A stretch of 64,000 bases of DNA from assembly GCF_003985125.1 (NCBI RefSeq), contig NZ_ML133573.1:1-64000 (forward strand), in the 5' to 3' direction. The stretch is from Rhizobium phaseoli (GTDB taxonomy: Bacteria > Pseudomonadota > Alphaproteobacteria > Rhizobiales > Rhizobiaceae). Positions 36,901 through 44,797 of the stretch are shown piece by piece; the first letter of the stretch is position 1, and each line of letters begins with the position of its first letter. The notes beneath the pieces are model-generated. The model saw only the letters and a program-made list of their open reading frames with translations, had not been told where the DNA came from and ran no database searches. The translations under genes were made by a program, and so were the position numbers.

Positions 36901-37370
36901 AGGTCGAAACGTCCCTGCCGGCCCAGGCCCCAGCTCCTGTGCCGGCGCCGCAGAAGCGAGCAGCTGAATTCGTCGACGTGCTCGTCGCCGAAGACAACGA
37001 GGTCAACCAGATCGTCTTCACCCAGATCCTGCAGGGAACGGGGCTTTCCTTCCTTGTTGTCAATAACGGGGAGCAGGCTGTCGCTGCCTGGGAGAGCCAT
37101 ACGCCACGCATCATCATGATGGATGTCTCGATGCCCGTCATGAACGGTCATGAGGCGACCCGGATGATCCGCGAACGGGAAAAGGGGCAGGGCCATCGGG
37201 TGCCAATCATCGGCGTCACCGCCCATGCGCTGGAAAGCGACCGGGAGCTCTGCCTCGACGCGGGCATGGACGACTACATGTCGAAGCCGATCAGCCCCGA
37301 GCTGCTGGAAGAGAAGATCCGGCAATGGCTCGGCAAGGACGAGCAGCAGCCGGGGCGTACGAGCTACTGA
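33972..37370 (+). CDS. Hybrid sensor histidine kinase: PAS repeats, HisKA, HATPase, two receivers
   Basis: The 1132-residue protein has no clear membrane spans, so it probably senses a cytoplasmic signal. Three PAS domains are evident (about 10-110, 190-310 and 325-440), with a fourth PAS-like segment (455-570). The dimerisation/phosphoacceptor motif NMSHEIRTPMNGVLGM has the phosphorylated His at 603. The ATPase has the N box (FRQIVTNLVGNAVKF), G1 (EDTGIGIP) and G2 (GTGLGLAI). Receiver 1 (RILVVDDNEVNRR) has its Asp at 893, and receiver 2 (DVLVAEDNEVNQ) at 1051. The TTG at 33972 follows GGGAG. No response-regulator gene is adjacent, so output probably goes through a phosphotransferase elsewhere. 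Confidence 0.92.
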   Translation: MKSAGDILELACRRIADLDTPAYVKNSELRYVAVNEAYADFLGREISDFIGRRSRELFGRPEEDREDKERRALVFGTEENAICFDAANLRHERVQIESFSPSPERIYVLGIFEARERRAVGNSEISGSSQAVNDFGPAADLAHVREALERLDHPIGIFAVDGRPLVVNAAHRKGARPSPAGDSAWGDSVSELEALRTVLEDLPVAVFVRDDQHRLIYANKYYETFSGRARSEYLGMTEHEMFGQEGAEPIYQENLLALRDGISVELESEMPSKGGHVYPVISRVNRVITADGRTYVVGSFSDISPLKEREKALIASRKQEEVLHRDIESILRSLPIGVLILDNDHRILYVNDEFYSIWELPREDRFDGRPFIDVIRRNHELGRYDGTRTPEELYAFRKHLFEAAEPQPIEVGWAGGKSVIFDSRRISNDRILLTYADISAVREREKEIHETRAALERVGEMMRDATHAMSQGLAIVQDGIIKMSNEAMADILQIPPHYIEAGQGWLGMFEFCAARGDFHDAAADILEGWRANIAARQPISTVFHVGGERWVNMDATVSTGQHWVALFTDVTELKSREEELRELLSRAEAADRAKSEFLANMSHEIRTPMNGVLGMAELLAKTNLDTRQKTFIDIIVKSGNALLTIINDILDFSKIDAGQMKLRKAAFDITEAVEDVATLLSSHAAEKNIELLVRAAPDLPAAVIGDAGRFRQIVTNLVGNAVKFTERGHVFVDVGFETVAGGEIMASIRIEDTGIGIPEEKLESVFDKFSQVDASSTRRHEGTGLGLAITAGLVDLFGGYIKAESQWGKGSVFTVNLPFAVAAARLEPKPLPINVQGARILVVDDNEVNRRILTEQLSLWGFDGVAAEGGGTGLAILEAAADLGVTVDAVILDYHMPDMNGADVARRLRADPRFVELPIIFLTSMDISGTEKEFAALNGQAHLMKPARANVLRNTVVEVVRARRVKQASQAEIARLQVETSLPAQAPAPVPAPQKRAAEFVDVLVAEDNEVNQIVFTQILQGTGLSFLVVNNGEQAVAAWESHTPRIIMMDVSMPVMNGHEATRMIREREKGQGHRVPIIGVTAHALESDRELCLDAGMDDYMSKPISPELLEEKIRQWLGKDEQQPGRTSY

Positions 37371-37401
37371 TCTCGAGCAATTCGCGAACGGGTGGCATCG
37401 G

Positions 37402-39105
37402 TCACATCCTCCGCACAGTTTCCATTCCGAGAAGTTCAAGACACTTCCCGATCACTTGCGCTACCAACTTGCAGGTGGCGAGACGTGCAGGCGGATCTTC
37501 TCCGGTCAGCACCGGGCAGTCCGTGTAGAAGCGGCTGAAGGTGTCGGCCACTTGGTATGCCCGCTCGGCGATCTCGAACGGCTCAAGCTGCCGGGCAGCC
37601 TCGGATAAGGAATGGGGATACCAGAGGCATTCGACCAGCACCGCCCGTTCCGACGGATGACTGACCGAGATGGTGACGCCTGGAACGATGCCTGCTGAGG
37701 CCGCCTTGTTGAGTATCGAACAGATCCGCGCGTATGCGTACTGCAGGTAAGGCCCGGTCCTCCCCTCGAACGAGGTCATCCTGTCGGTATCGAAGACGTA
37801 TCCGGTCTTTCTCGGGGTGGAGAGGTCGGCGAATTTCAGCGCCCCGAGGCCGACCGCGGTCGCTGAATCCTTGTCCTTTACTTTCTCGGCGGCTTTCGCA
37901 AGCGCCAGTTCGATCATCTCGCCAAGCGCCGCCGCAGAACCGTCCCGGGTTTTGAACGGCTTTCCATTCCATCCCCGGACGGTACCGAAGGTTACATGTC
38001 TCAGCTCAATCCCGTTGGCATATCCTGCCGCCCGGGCAGCCGAGAAAACGCTTCCGACGTGAAGCGCTTGACGGTCGTCGGTGCAGTAGATGATCCGTTG
38101 CGCGCCGATGTCCCGCACCCGCCGCCGCAGCGTCGCAAGATCCGTCGTGCCATATAGCGCGGCACCATCGCTCTTCCGGAGTAGAAGCGGCGGGACGTTG
38201 TCAGGCAGTTCTTCGCCGGAGACCTCGATGAGCAGCGCTCCATCGCTCTCCCGTGCGAGCCCACGTGACACGAGGTCATCAAGCATGGGAGCGATCTCGG
38301 AGTGGGCGTCGCTTTCGCCCAGAAGCAGGTCGAAATGCGCGCCGAGCTGTTCGGCCGTGGCTGACACCGCTTCAAGAGAAATCTCCCGCATGCGTTTCCA
38401 CGCACCCGTGAGGATGGGATGGCCGTCCTGGAGCATGTTCGTAAGCAATCGGGCGACGCCCAGCGCGGTATCGTCCTCGCTAGCCGCATTGCCGGACTTG
38501 TAGAGTATCCCGAGCTCCTCGACGGACATTTCGTCGAAGGAGAAGTCTTTGATGAAAGGTACGGGATCTCCGTGCTGCCAGCCGGAGGCGATTGCAGCGC
38601 CGTACAGGAGCTTGCCCATCTGGAGACCCCAGTCGCCGAGGTGAATGTCGGAGATCACGTCATGTCCGATCTCAGACAAGATGCGGCGGAGGCTTTCACC
38701 TATAACGAATGACCGGAGGTGGCCGACATGCAGCGCCTTTGCGACATTGGGGCCGCCGAAGTCGATGACGGTACGGATCGGGTGCTGTTTCTCGGCGCCA
38801 AGCGCGGGATTTCCCAGCATCGCTGCGGCCTCCGCGGCAATGGTCTCGTTCGATAACCGGAAATTTACGAAACCCGGACCTGCGACGGAAACCTCATCGA
38901 ACACGTCGTTGCGCGCTGCTGCAGCGACGGAGGCGGCTAGCTCGTGCGTGTTCTTACCGGTCGCCTTGGCGAGCCGCATCATCTCATTGCACTGGAGGTC
39001 GCCGAATTCAGTCTTTGTTGACCGGATAACGGATGGGACGGCTTCGAGGCCGTTCAGTTCATATGCGGACGTGAGTGCGGCAAGCGCTGCCGATTTTACG
39101 GACAT
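37402..39105 (-). CDS. argS: Arginyl-tRNA synthetase, E. coli-type second copy
   Basis: This class I synthetase of 567 residues charges tRNA-Arg. The HIGH motif is HVGH at 126-129, within PNVAKALHVGHLRS, and the anticodon-binding domain has YAYARICSIL. This PNVAK-type motif is that of E. coli ArgS. The ArgS normally carried by Rhizobiales has an SANPTGPMHVGH-type motif, so this is probably an additional, horizontally acquired copy. In place of KMSKS it has KPFKTRDGSAA, as in E. coli-type ArgS. The ATG at 39105 follows GGGAACG. Neighbours are unrelated except the tRNA-modification gene mnmD upstream. A function beyond housekeeping, such as resistance to an arginyl-tRNA synthetase inhibitor, is possible but unsupported. 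Confidence 0.88.
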   Translation of the reverse strand: MSVKSAALAALTSAYELNGLEAVPSVIRSTKTEFGDLQCNEMMRLAKATGKNTHELAASVAAAARNDVFDEVSVAGPGFVNFRLSNETIAAEAAAMLGNPALGAEKQHPIRTVIDFGGPNVAKALHVGHLRSFVIGESLRRILSEIGHDVISDIHLGDWGLQMGKLLYGAAIASGWQHGDPVPFIKDFSFDEMSVEELGILYKSGNAASEDDTALGVARLLTNMLQDGHPILTGAWKRMREISLEAVSATAEQLGAHFDLLLGESDAHSEIAPMLDDLVSRGLARESDGALLIEVSGEELPDNVPPLLLRKSDGAALYGTTDLATLRRRVRDIGAQRIIYCTDDRQALHVGSVFSAARAAGYANGIELRHVTFGTVRGWNGKPFKTRDGSAAALGEMIELALAKAAEKVKDKDSATAVGLGALKFADLSTPRKTGYVFDTDRMTSFEGRTGPYLQYAYARICSILNKAASAGIVPGVTISVSHPSERAVLVECLWYPHSLSEAARQLEPFEIAERAYQVADTFSRFYTDCPVLTGEDPPARLATCKLVAQVIGKCLELLGMETVRRM

Positions 39106-39313
39106 GGGTCGTTCCCTTTGACTGCACGGCTAAAGGTTCGCTGAAGCTTGAGAGCTGTTCAGCGTCGTCGCACGGTCTTTAGAACGATATTCTCCATGTC
39201 GGACCTTTCGAACTCGATCAGTCGATAGACTGTCTCAACGCCAAATGCAATCTTCGCGATAAGATGAGCATGGGAAATCGCAATTAGAAAACGAGGATTT
39301 TAGGCGCTCCGCT

Positions 39314-40042
39314 TTACGCACAGGCCGCCTTCACACCGCATAGCATTTCACGCTTGCCGGCGAACCCTTTGCGGCGTTCCACGTTAAAGCCGGCGGCGAT
39401 GAGATTGCGGCGCACGAAGCCGGCCGCGGCATAGGTGGCGAAAGTGCCGCCGGCCGCGCTCTTTTCGTTGACCTCGCGCATCAGCTCCTCCGACCACATG
39501 TCGCCGTTGCGCGACGGGGCGAAGCCATCGAGATACCAGGCGTCGAATCCGGGTTTTGCCGCGGTGACGCCATCGAGCGCCGGGCCGCAAACGACGCTGA
39601 GCCGCGTCTGGTCGTCGAGGTCGAGCGAGACAGTACCATCGGGCGTCTGTGGCCAGGCCGCCGTCAGCGCTTTGCGCTCGGCATCGATCTCCGGCCAGTG
39701 CGAGAGCGCGCGGCCGATTTCTTCGCCGCGCATCGGGTGAAGTTCGAAGGAGATGAAATGCAGATGCTGGCCGGCTGCGCGATGCTGCTTCCATTGCCGC
39801 CAGGTCTCGGCGAAGTTCAGGCCGGTGCCGAAGCCGAGTTCGCCGATGACGAATGCGTGCCGCCCGCTCCATCGCTCGGGCAGACCGTTGCCGGCGAGAA
39901 AGACGTGGCCACATTCCAGCCGGCCATCGGTCTGGCAATAAAAATGATCGCCAAAGGCGGTGGAATAAGGCATATCGCCGTCGCGCCATTCGAGCGGCTG
40001 CGGTGCGCCTGCGCCAATCTGATCAGGGTTCATGTCTGTCAT
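39314..40042 (-). CDS. mnmD: MnmD: tRNA 5-methylaminomethyl-2-thiouridine methyltransferase
   Basis: The 242-residue SAM-dependent methyltransferase corresponds to the N-terminal half of E. coli MnmC. It methylates nm5s2U34 to mnm5s2U34 in tRNAs such as Lys, Glu, Gln and Arg(UCU). Motifs are PYSTAFGDHFY, the SAM loop ELGFGTGLNF, SFELHPM and the catalytic-region DAWYLDGFAPSRN. Its start overlaps the divergent FAD oxidase gene by about 11 bases, so the two enzymes that are fused in MnmC are here split and back-to-back. The ATG at 40033 is an alternative start that would shrink the overlap. Confidence 0.88.
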   Translation of the reverse strand: MTDMNPDQIGAGAPQPLEWRDGDMPYSTAFGDHFYCQTDGRLECGHVFLAGNGLPERWSGRHAFVIGELGFGTGLNFAETWRQWKQHRAAGQHLHFISFELHPMRGEEIGRALSHWPEIDAERKALTAAWPQTPDGTVSLDLDDQTRLSVVCGPALDGVTAAKPGFDAWYLDGFAPSRNGDMWSEELMREVNEKSAAGGTFATYAAAGFVRRNLIAAGFNVERRKGFAGKREMLCGVKAACA

Positions 40043-41219
40043 GGGAAAAGCCGATAGTCCTCAGCCGGTCTCAGGTCAATCATCCTGCGAATTGCTGATC
40101 GTCGGCGGCGGCATCATGGGCCTTTGGGCGGCCGTCCATGCCGAGCGTCGCGGCATCCGCACGGTCATTGCCGACGCCGGCAGATTGGGCGGAGGTGCGA
40201 GCGGGGGCCTGCTCGGCGCGCTGATGCCGCATATGCCGGACCGGTGGTCCGAGAAGAAGCAGTTCCAGTTCGATGCGCTGGTGTCGCTCGAGGCCGAGAT
40301 CGCTGCGCTGGAAGCCGAGGCCGGGCTCTCGGCAGGCTACCGCCGCTCGGGACGGCTGATTCCGCTGCCGAAGCCGCATCTTAACAAGATAGCGCAGGGC
40401 CATTGCGAGGACGCCGAGCACCATTGGCAGGCCGGCGAGCGCCGCTTTCATTGGCATGTGCTCGACAGGCCGCCGGTCAGCGGCTGGATCGAGGATTCTG
40501 CCGGCGGGAGCGGCTTCGTGCACGATACGCTCGCCGCCCGCGTCGCACCCCGCCTGCTGATCGCGGCGCTCGTCGCTTTCCTGCAGCGGGCAAAACATGT
40601 GCGCATCGTCGAACATGCAACGGTTGCCGCTCTCGATCCCGATCGCGGCACGGCCGTGATCGGCGGCGAAAGCGTCGTTTTCGATCAGTGCATGCTGGCT
40701 GCCGGCCACCAGTCTTTCCCGTTGCTCGATGCGCTGACACCAGGGCTGAAACAGCCGCTCGGCCAGCCGGTCAAGGGACAGGCAGCGCTGCTGAAAGCCG
40801 ATATCGACCCGGCCTTGCCGACGATCTTCCTCGACGGGCTTTACATCGTTGCGCATGAGGGCGGATATGCGGCGATCGGCAGCACCAGCGAGAACCGTTT
40901 CGATGACCCCGCCTCGACCGATGCTCAGCTCGACCGGCTGATCGAAATGGCGCGCGGCTTTGCGCCTGATCTTCGCGATGCGTCGGTTGTCGAACGCTGG
41001 GCCGGGCTTCGGCCGAAAGCGATCGACCGCGATCCGATGATCGGCCGTCATCCCGGCCACCCGCGGCTCGTCGCATTGACCGGCGGCTTCAAAGTCAGCT
41101 TCGGCTTGGCGCACCGGCTGGCGGAAGCGGCGGTTTGTATTGCAGACGATACGGATTGCGAATTTTTGCTGCCGGAAAGCTTTGCGATTTCAAGCCATAT
41201 CGCTGTGGCTTCACGTTAA
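40032..41219 (+). CDS. FAD-dependent oxidase, MnmC C-terminal-domain type
   Basis: The 395-residue DAO-family flavoprotein has the dinucleotide motif LLIVGGGIMGLWAAVHAERRG, a GGGASGGLLGALMPHMPDRW segment, and the C-terminal FAD motif WAGLRPKAIDRDPMIGR. It is divergent from mnmD and probably supplies the MnmC(o) activity that removes the carboxymethyl group of cmnm5s2U34 before methylation. A glycine-oxidase or amino-acid-oxidase role is the main alternative. Start codons at 40032 and 40041 are both possible; the first overlaps the mnmD start. Confidence 0.8.
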   Translation: MSVMGKADSPQPVSGQSSCELLIVGGGIMGLWAAVHAERRGIRTVIADAGRLGGGASGGLLGALMPHMPDRWSEKKQFQFDALVSLEAEIAALEAEAGLSAGYRRSGRLIPLPKPHLNKIAQGHCEDAEHHWQAGERRFHWHVLDRPPVSGWIEDSAGGSGFVHDTLAARVAPRLLIAALVAFLQRAKHVRIVEHATVAALDPDRGTAVIGGESVVFDQCMLAAGHQSFPLLDALTPGLKQPLGQPVKGQAALLKADIDPALPTIFLDGLYIVAHEGGYAAIGSTSENRFDDPASTDAQLDRLIEMARGFAPDLRDASVVERWAGLRPKAIDRDPMIGRHPGHPRLVALTGGFKVSFGLAHRLAEAAVCIADDTDCEFLLPESFAISSHIAVASR

Positions 41220-41334
41220 ACGTGAATTCGATGCCGCCGCGCTTCGTTATTCTGTCATGCAAATCACCTATCTGCTTGCGCATCGACAGCACCTGAGATC
41301 AGCGGTGCTCCCTATCCTTGATGGAGGAAATTGC

Positions 41335-42042
41335 ATGCGCTATGCCATTTGCTTCACGCCTCCGGCGAGCGATCCGCTGTCGCTCGTGGCCGCCAATTGG
41401 CTTGGTCGAAACGTATTTTCGGGCGATATGCTGGAGCCTCCGGCCGTCCGCGGCCTCGGCATTCACGAGATCGCCTTCCACACCGCCGTGCCGCGGCGCT
41501 ATGGTTTCCACGGCGTTCTGAAGGGGCCTTTCCATCTGTCTGCCGATATGTCCGAACCGCAACTCCTGCGCGATCTGATGCGTTATGCCGGGACATTCGC
41601 TCCCTTCCAGATTTCACGTCTCGAAATTGCCCGGCTCGGCAGTTTCTATAGCCTGATGCCGAGCGCTCCTTGTGAGCAGATCCAGTATCTGGCTTCGGCA
41701 ATCGTCCAGGAGTTCGATCGCTACCGCGCGCCGCTCAGCGAGGCCGACATCGAGCGCAGCGATCCGGATGGATTGTCGGCCGCCCAATTCGCCAATCTGC
41801 ATCGTTGGGGCAATCCTTATGTCATGGACGAGTTCCGCTTCCATATGCCGGTGACAGGCTCCATCAACGCGATCGACATGCCCCGCATCGAACCGGCGCT
41901 GCGAACGATCTTCGAGCCTGTCCTGAAGGAGCCGGTGATGGTTTCGAACGTGGCATTGATGATCGAAGAGGGCGCCGGTGGTCCCTTCCGCGTCCACTCG
42001 CTGCATCCCATGGGCAAGGTCAGCGCGCGCAGGATCGCCTGA
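41335..42042 (+). CDS. DUF1045 protein, 2H-phosphoesterase-like
   Basis: The 235-residue protein starts MRYAICFTPPASDPLSLVAANWLG, the DUF1045 signature, and contains RYGFHGVLKGPFHLS. Its histidine-containing strands recall the 2H phosphoesterase fold. DUF1045 genes are often next to phosphonate genes, but here the gene precedes puuE and the ureide cluster on the same strand, 113 bases upstream. The ATG at 41335 follows GGAGGA. Its role in purine breakdown, if any, is unknown. Confidence 0.82.
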   Translation: MRYAICFTPPASDPLSLVAANWLGRNVFSGDMLEPPAVRGLGIHEIAFHTAVPRRYGFHGVLKGPFHLSADMSEPQLLRDLMRYAGTFAPFQISRLEIARLGSFYSLMPSAPCEQIQYLASAIVQEFDRYRAPLSEADIERSDPDGLSAAQFANLHRWGNPYVMDEFRFHMPVTGSINAIDMPRIEPALRTIFEPVLKEPVMVSNVALMIEEGAGGPFRVHSLHPMGKVSARRIA

Positions 42043-42155
42043 CCACCCGTCAAGCTAAGTGGTTATACGGAAAGGATAAATTCTGCCGCGCAGTTTCCGT
42101 CTCGACATTCCGGCTGCGGATGATACCGTTCCCCGTCTTTTCAGAAGGTGATTTG

Positions 42156-43079
42156 ATGGTATCTGAGAGTTATCCGCGCAATCTCGTCGGCTACGGGCGT
42201 CAGACGCCCGATCCGAAATGGCCGGACGAGGCACGCGTTGCCGTGCAGTTCGTCATCAATTACGAGGAGGGTGGTGAGAGCTCGATCCTCGATGGTGATC
42301 CGGCGTCCGAAAATCTGCTATCGGAGATCGTCGGCACGGCTGCCTGGCCGGGACAGCGCAATCTCAATATGGAATCGATCTATGAATATGGTTCGCGGGC
42401 CGGCTTCTGGCGGCTCTGGCGGATGTTCACCGATCTCAAGGTTCAGGCGACCGTCTACGGCGTGACGCTGGCGATGGCCCGCAACCCGGAAGCCGTCGCG
42501 GCGATGAAGGAGGCCGGTTGGGAGATCGCCAGCCATGGCTACCGCTGGCTGGAATACAAGGATTTCCCCGAGGATCTCGAGCGCAAGCATATTCTCGAAG
42601 CCGTGCGCCTGCACACCGAACTGACCGGCGAGCGGCCCTATGGCATGTATCAGGGCAAGCCCTCCGACAATACGCTGCGGCTGGTGCAGGAGGAGGGCGG
42701 TTTCCTCTATTCCTCCGATTCCTATGCCGACGACCTGCCTTACTGGGTGAAGGGCGTCGACGGGAAACCCTTCCTGATCATTCCCTATACGCTCGAAACC
42801 AACGACATGCGTTTTGCCACGCCGCAGGGCTTCAACGCGGGCGATCAGTTCTTCACCTATCTAAAGGATGCTTTCGACACGCTTTATGAGGAAGGCAAGG
42901 CGGGCAGCCCGAAGATGATGTCCGTCGGCCTGCATTGCCGTCTCGTCGGGCGTCCCGGCCGGGCGGCGGCGCTGAAGCGCTTCATCGAATATGTGCTGAA
43001 GCACGACAAGGTCTGGATCCCGCGTCGCATCGAGATTGCCGAGCACTGGCACCAGCATCACCAACCGGACGCGATCTGA
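42156..43079 (+). CDS. puuE: Allantoinase PuuE
   Basis: This 307-residue metal-independent allantoinase of the polysaccharide-deacetylase (NodB-like) fold opens allantoin to allantoate. Motifs are PKWPDEARVAVQFVINYEEGGE, NMESIYEYGSRAGFWRL, WEIASHGYRWLEY and the VGLHCRLVGRPGRAAAL C-terminal segment. The ATG at 42156 follows AAGGTGA. Its stop overlaps the uraD start by one base (TGATG). It is the first of the tightly coupled ureide genes. Confidence 0.94.
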   Translation: MVSESYPRNLVGYGRQTPDPKWPDEARVAVQFVINYEEGGESSILDGDPASENLLSEIVGTAAWPGQRNLNMESIYEYGSRAGFWRLWRMFTDLKVQATVYGVTLAMARNPEAVAAMKEAGWEIASHGYRWLEYKDFPEDLERKHILEAVRLHTELTGERPYGMYQGKPSDNTLRLVQEEGGFLYSSDSYADDLPYWVKGVDGKPFLIIPYTLETNDMRFATPQGFNAGDQFFTYLKDAFDTLYEEGKAGSPKMMSVGLHCRLVGRPGRAAALKRFIEYVLKHDKVWIPRRIEIAEHWHQHHQPDAI

Positions 43080-43579
43080 TGCTGTCGCGCGAGGATTTCG
43101 TCTCCCGCTTCGGCGGCGTCTTCGAACATTCGCCTTTTATCGCCGAGCGTGCCTATGATGCCGGCAGCGTCACGGAGCCGCTGACGCCATCAGGCGTGCA
43201 TGCGGCGCTAGCCGCCGTCTTCCGCGCGGCAAGCCGGGAAGAGCGTCTCGGCGTGCTCCGAGCCCATCCGGATCTTGCCGGTCGTCTGGCGATCGCAGGC
43301 GAACTCACAGAGGACAGCCGGAAGGAGCAGGCTGGCGCCGGTCTCGACCGTCTGAGCCCGGAGGAGCATGCCCGCTTCAGTGAACTCAATTCGGCCTATG
43401 TCGGAAAATTCGGCTTTCCGTTCATCATCGCCGTCAAGGGGCTCGGCAAGGACGATATCCTTTCGGCCTTCGAAACCCGGATCGGCAATGGCCTGGATGA
43501 AGAATTCGCGACCGCGACGGCGCAGGTCGAACGGATCGCCCTGCTGCGCCTGACATCGATGTTGCCGGAGGGCGAATGA
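43079..43579 (+). CDS. uraD: OHCU decarboxylase UraD
   Basis: This 166-residue protein is 2-oxo-4-hydroxy-4-carboxy-5-ureidoimidazoline decarboxylase, which forms S-allantoin. Family motifs are FVSRFGGVFEHSPFIAERA, LRAHPDLAGRLA with the catalytic His, and FSELNSAYVGKFGFPFIIAVKG. It overlaps puuE by one base and the following gene by four (ATGA). With UraH it finishes conversion of urate oxidation products to allantoin. Confidence 0.94.
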   Translation: MLSREDFVSRFGGVFEHSPFIAERAYDAGSVTEPLTPSGVHAALAAVFRAASREERLGVLRAHPDLAGRLAIAGELTEDSRKEQAGAGLDRLSPEEHARFSELNSAYVGKFGFPFIIAVKGLGKDDILSAFETRIGNGLDEEFATATAQVERIALLRLTSMLPEGE

Positions 43580-43938
43580 GCGAGCATCGTGCTATCGACT
43601 ACCTCAATGAAATGCAGAAGGCGGCAGCCGAAGCGCTATATTTTGTCGGCGGAATGGATGAGGCGGCTTTCGCCGAGGACAATCTCACGTTCAAGGCGGT
43701 TGCCTTCTGTCATTTCACCATCGGCGCGGCTGCGTCCCGTCTGCTCGTAACCCATCCGGAATTCGCCACCGAGCATCCCACTTTGCCATGGACGAAAATC
43801 TGCGGCACCGGCAACCGGATCCTCGAAGACGTCTTCGCCCTCGATCCCTCCGACATCTGGGAGGCCACCTACCGCACGCTGCCGGAACTCCTTGTCGAGA
43901 TCGATGCCATTCGTCATTGGCATGCCGAAGGCGAGTGA
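43576..43938 (+). CDS. HepT-fold (DUF86) protein without catalytic motif
   Basis: This 120-residue helical protein resembles the HepT-like DUF86 family: [30 protein letters not shown], and [17 protein letters not shown]. In active HepT ribonucleases the segment after PW carries R-x4-H-x-Y. Here the aligned residues are G, E and V ([11 protein letters not shown]), so all three are replaced. No MNT-type nucleotidyltransferase antitoxin gene is adjacent. The gene is embedded in the ureide operon, overlapping uraD and allA by four bases each. It is therefore more likely a domesticated structural or regulatory protein than a toxin. Confidence 0.75.
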   Translation: MSEHRAIDYLNEMQKAAAEALYFVGGMDEAAFAEDNLTFKAVAFCHFTIGAAASRLLVTHPEFATEHPTLPWTKICGTGNRILEDVFALDPSDIWEATYRTLPELLVEIDAIRHWHAEGE

Positions 43939-44444
43939 AGCCGTTGCCCGAATTTCTCGACATCCGTCCATTGACCAGATCGGCCTTCGCTCCTTTCGGC
44001 GAGGTGATCGAAGCCGATCCGATCTCGATGCGGCTGATCAATGGCGGCACGACCGAGCGTTTTCACGCGCTGGCCGCGGCGGAGGTGGTGGGCGAGGGCG
44101 CGCGCGTCATCATCAATCTGTTTCGCGGCCAGCCGCGCAGCTTCCCGTATAATGTCGATATGATGGAACGTCATCCTTTCGGCAGCCAGAGCTTCTCGCC
44201 GGTTTCCGGCCGACCCTTCCTCGTCGTGGTCTCCGAGGACGAAAACGGGCGCCCCGGCCAGCCGCAGGTGTTTCTGGCGCGCGGAGATCAGGGGGTGAAT
44301 TACCACCGTAACGTCTGGCATCATCCGCTGATGGCGCTTGGCCAGACCTCCGATTTCCTGGTCGTCGATCGCGACGGACCAGGCAACAATCTGGAAGAAT
44401 TCTTCTTCGAAACCCCGTTTGTCATCAAAGAGCCAGCCCCATGA
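43935..44444 (+). CDS. allA: Ureidoglycolate lyase AllA
   Basis: This 169-residue cupin-fold enzyme splits ureidoglycolate to glyoxylate and urea. Motifs are [44 protein letters not shown] and [13 protein letters not shown]. The GTG at 43935 overlaps the preceding gene's stop (GTGA), so translation is coupled. It overlaps uraH by four bases downstream. Confidence 0.93.
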   Translation: MKPLPEFLDIRPLTRSAFAPFGEVIEADPISMRLINGGTTERFHALAAAEVVGEGARVIINLFRGQPRSFPYNVDMMERHPFGSQSFSPVSGRPFLVVVSEDENGRPGQPQVFLARGDQGVNYHRNVWHHPLMALGQTSDFLVVDRDGPGNNLEEFFFETPFVIKEPAP

Positions 44445-44797
44445 CCGGACTGACCACCCATGTTCTCGACACTGCCCTCGGCAAGCCGGCAGCAGGCCTG
44501 AGGATCGACCTTTTCCAACTCGACGGCGAGATCCGCAGACATCTGAAGACGGTCGAGACCAATGCCGACGGCCGGGTCGACGGCGGCCCGATTCTATCAG
44601 GCGAAAGCTTCCACGTGGGAACCTATGAACTGGTCTTCCACGCCGGCGACTATCTGAGAGCCTGCGGCACGCCGCTGCCGCATCCGGCGTTCCTTGATCT
44701 CGTGCCGATCCGTTTCGGCATTGCCGACGTCACGGCGCATTACCATGTGCCGCTGCTGATCTCGCCGTACGGTTATTCCACTTATCGAGGCAGTTAA
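44441..44797 (+). CDS. uraH: 5-Hydroxyisourate hydrolase UraH
   Basis: The 118-residue transthyretin-like hydrolase acts on 5-hydroxyisourate, the product of urate oxidation. It has the N-terminal [17 protein letters not shown] with the active-site His, [34 protein letters not shown], and the diagnostic C-terminal YRGS. Its stop is followed immediately by the ATG of the metallophosphoesterase gene. Confidence 0.96.
   Translation: MTGLTTHVLDTALGKPAAGLRIDLFQLDGEIRRHLKTVETNADGRVDGGPILSGESFHVGTYELVFHAGDYLRACGTPLPHPAFLDLVPIRFGIADVTAHYHVPLLISPYGYSTYRGS

Noticed and set aside
39106..39313. T-box or other leader riboswitch upstream of the second argS
   Set aside because: No T-box sequence or specifier hairpin seen, and T-box control of synthetases is not typical of proteobacteria.
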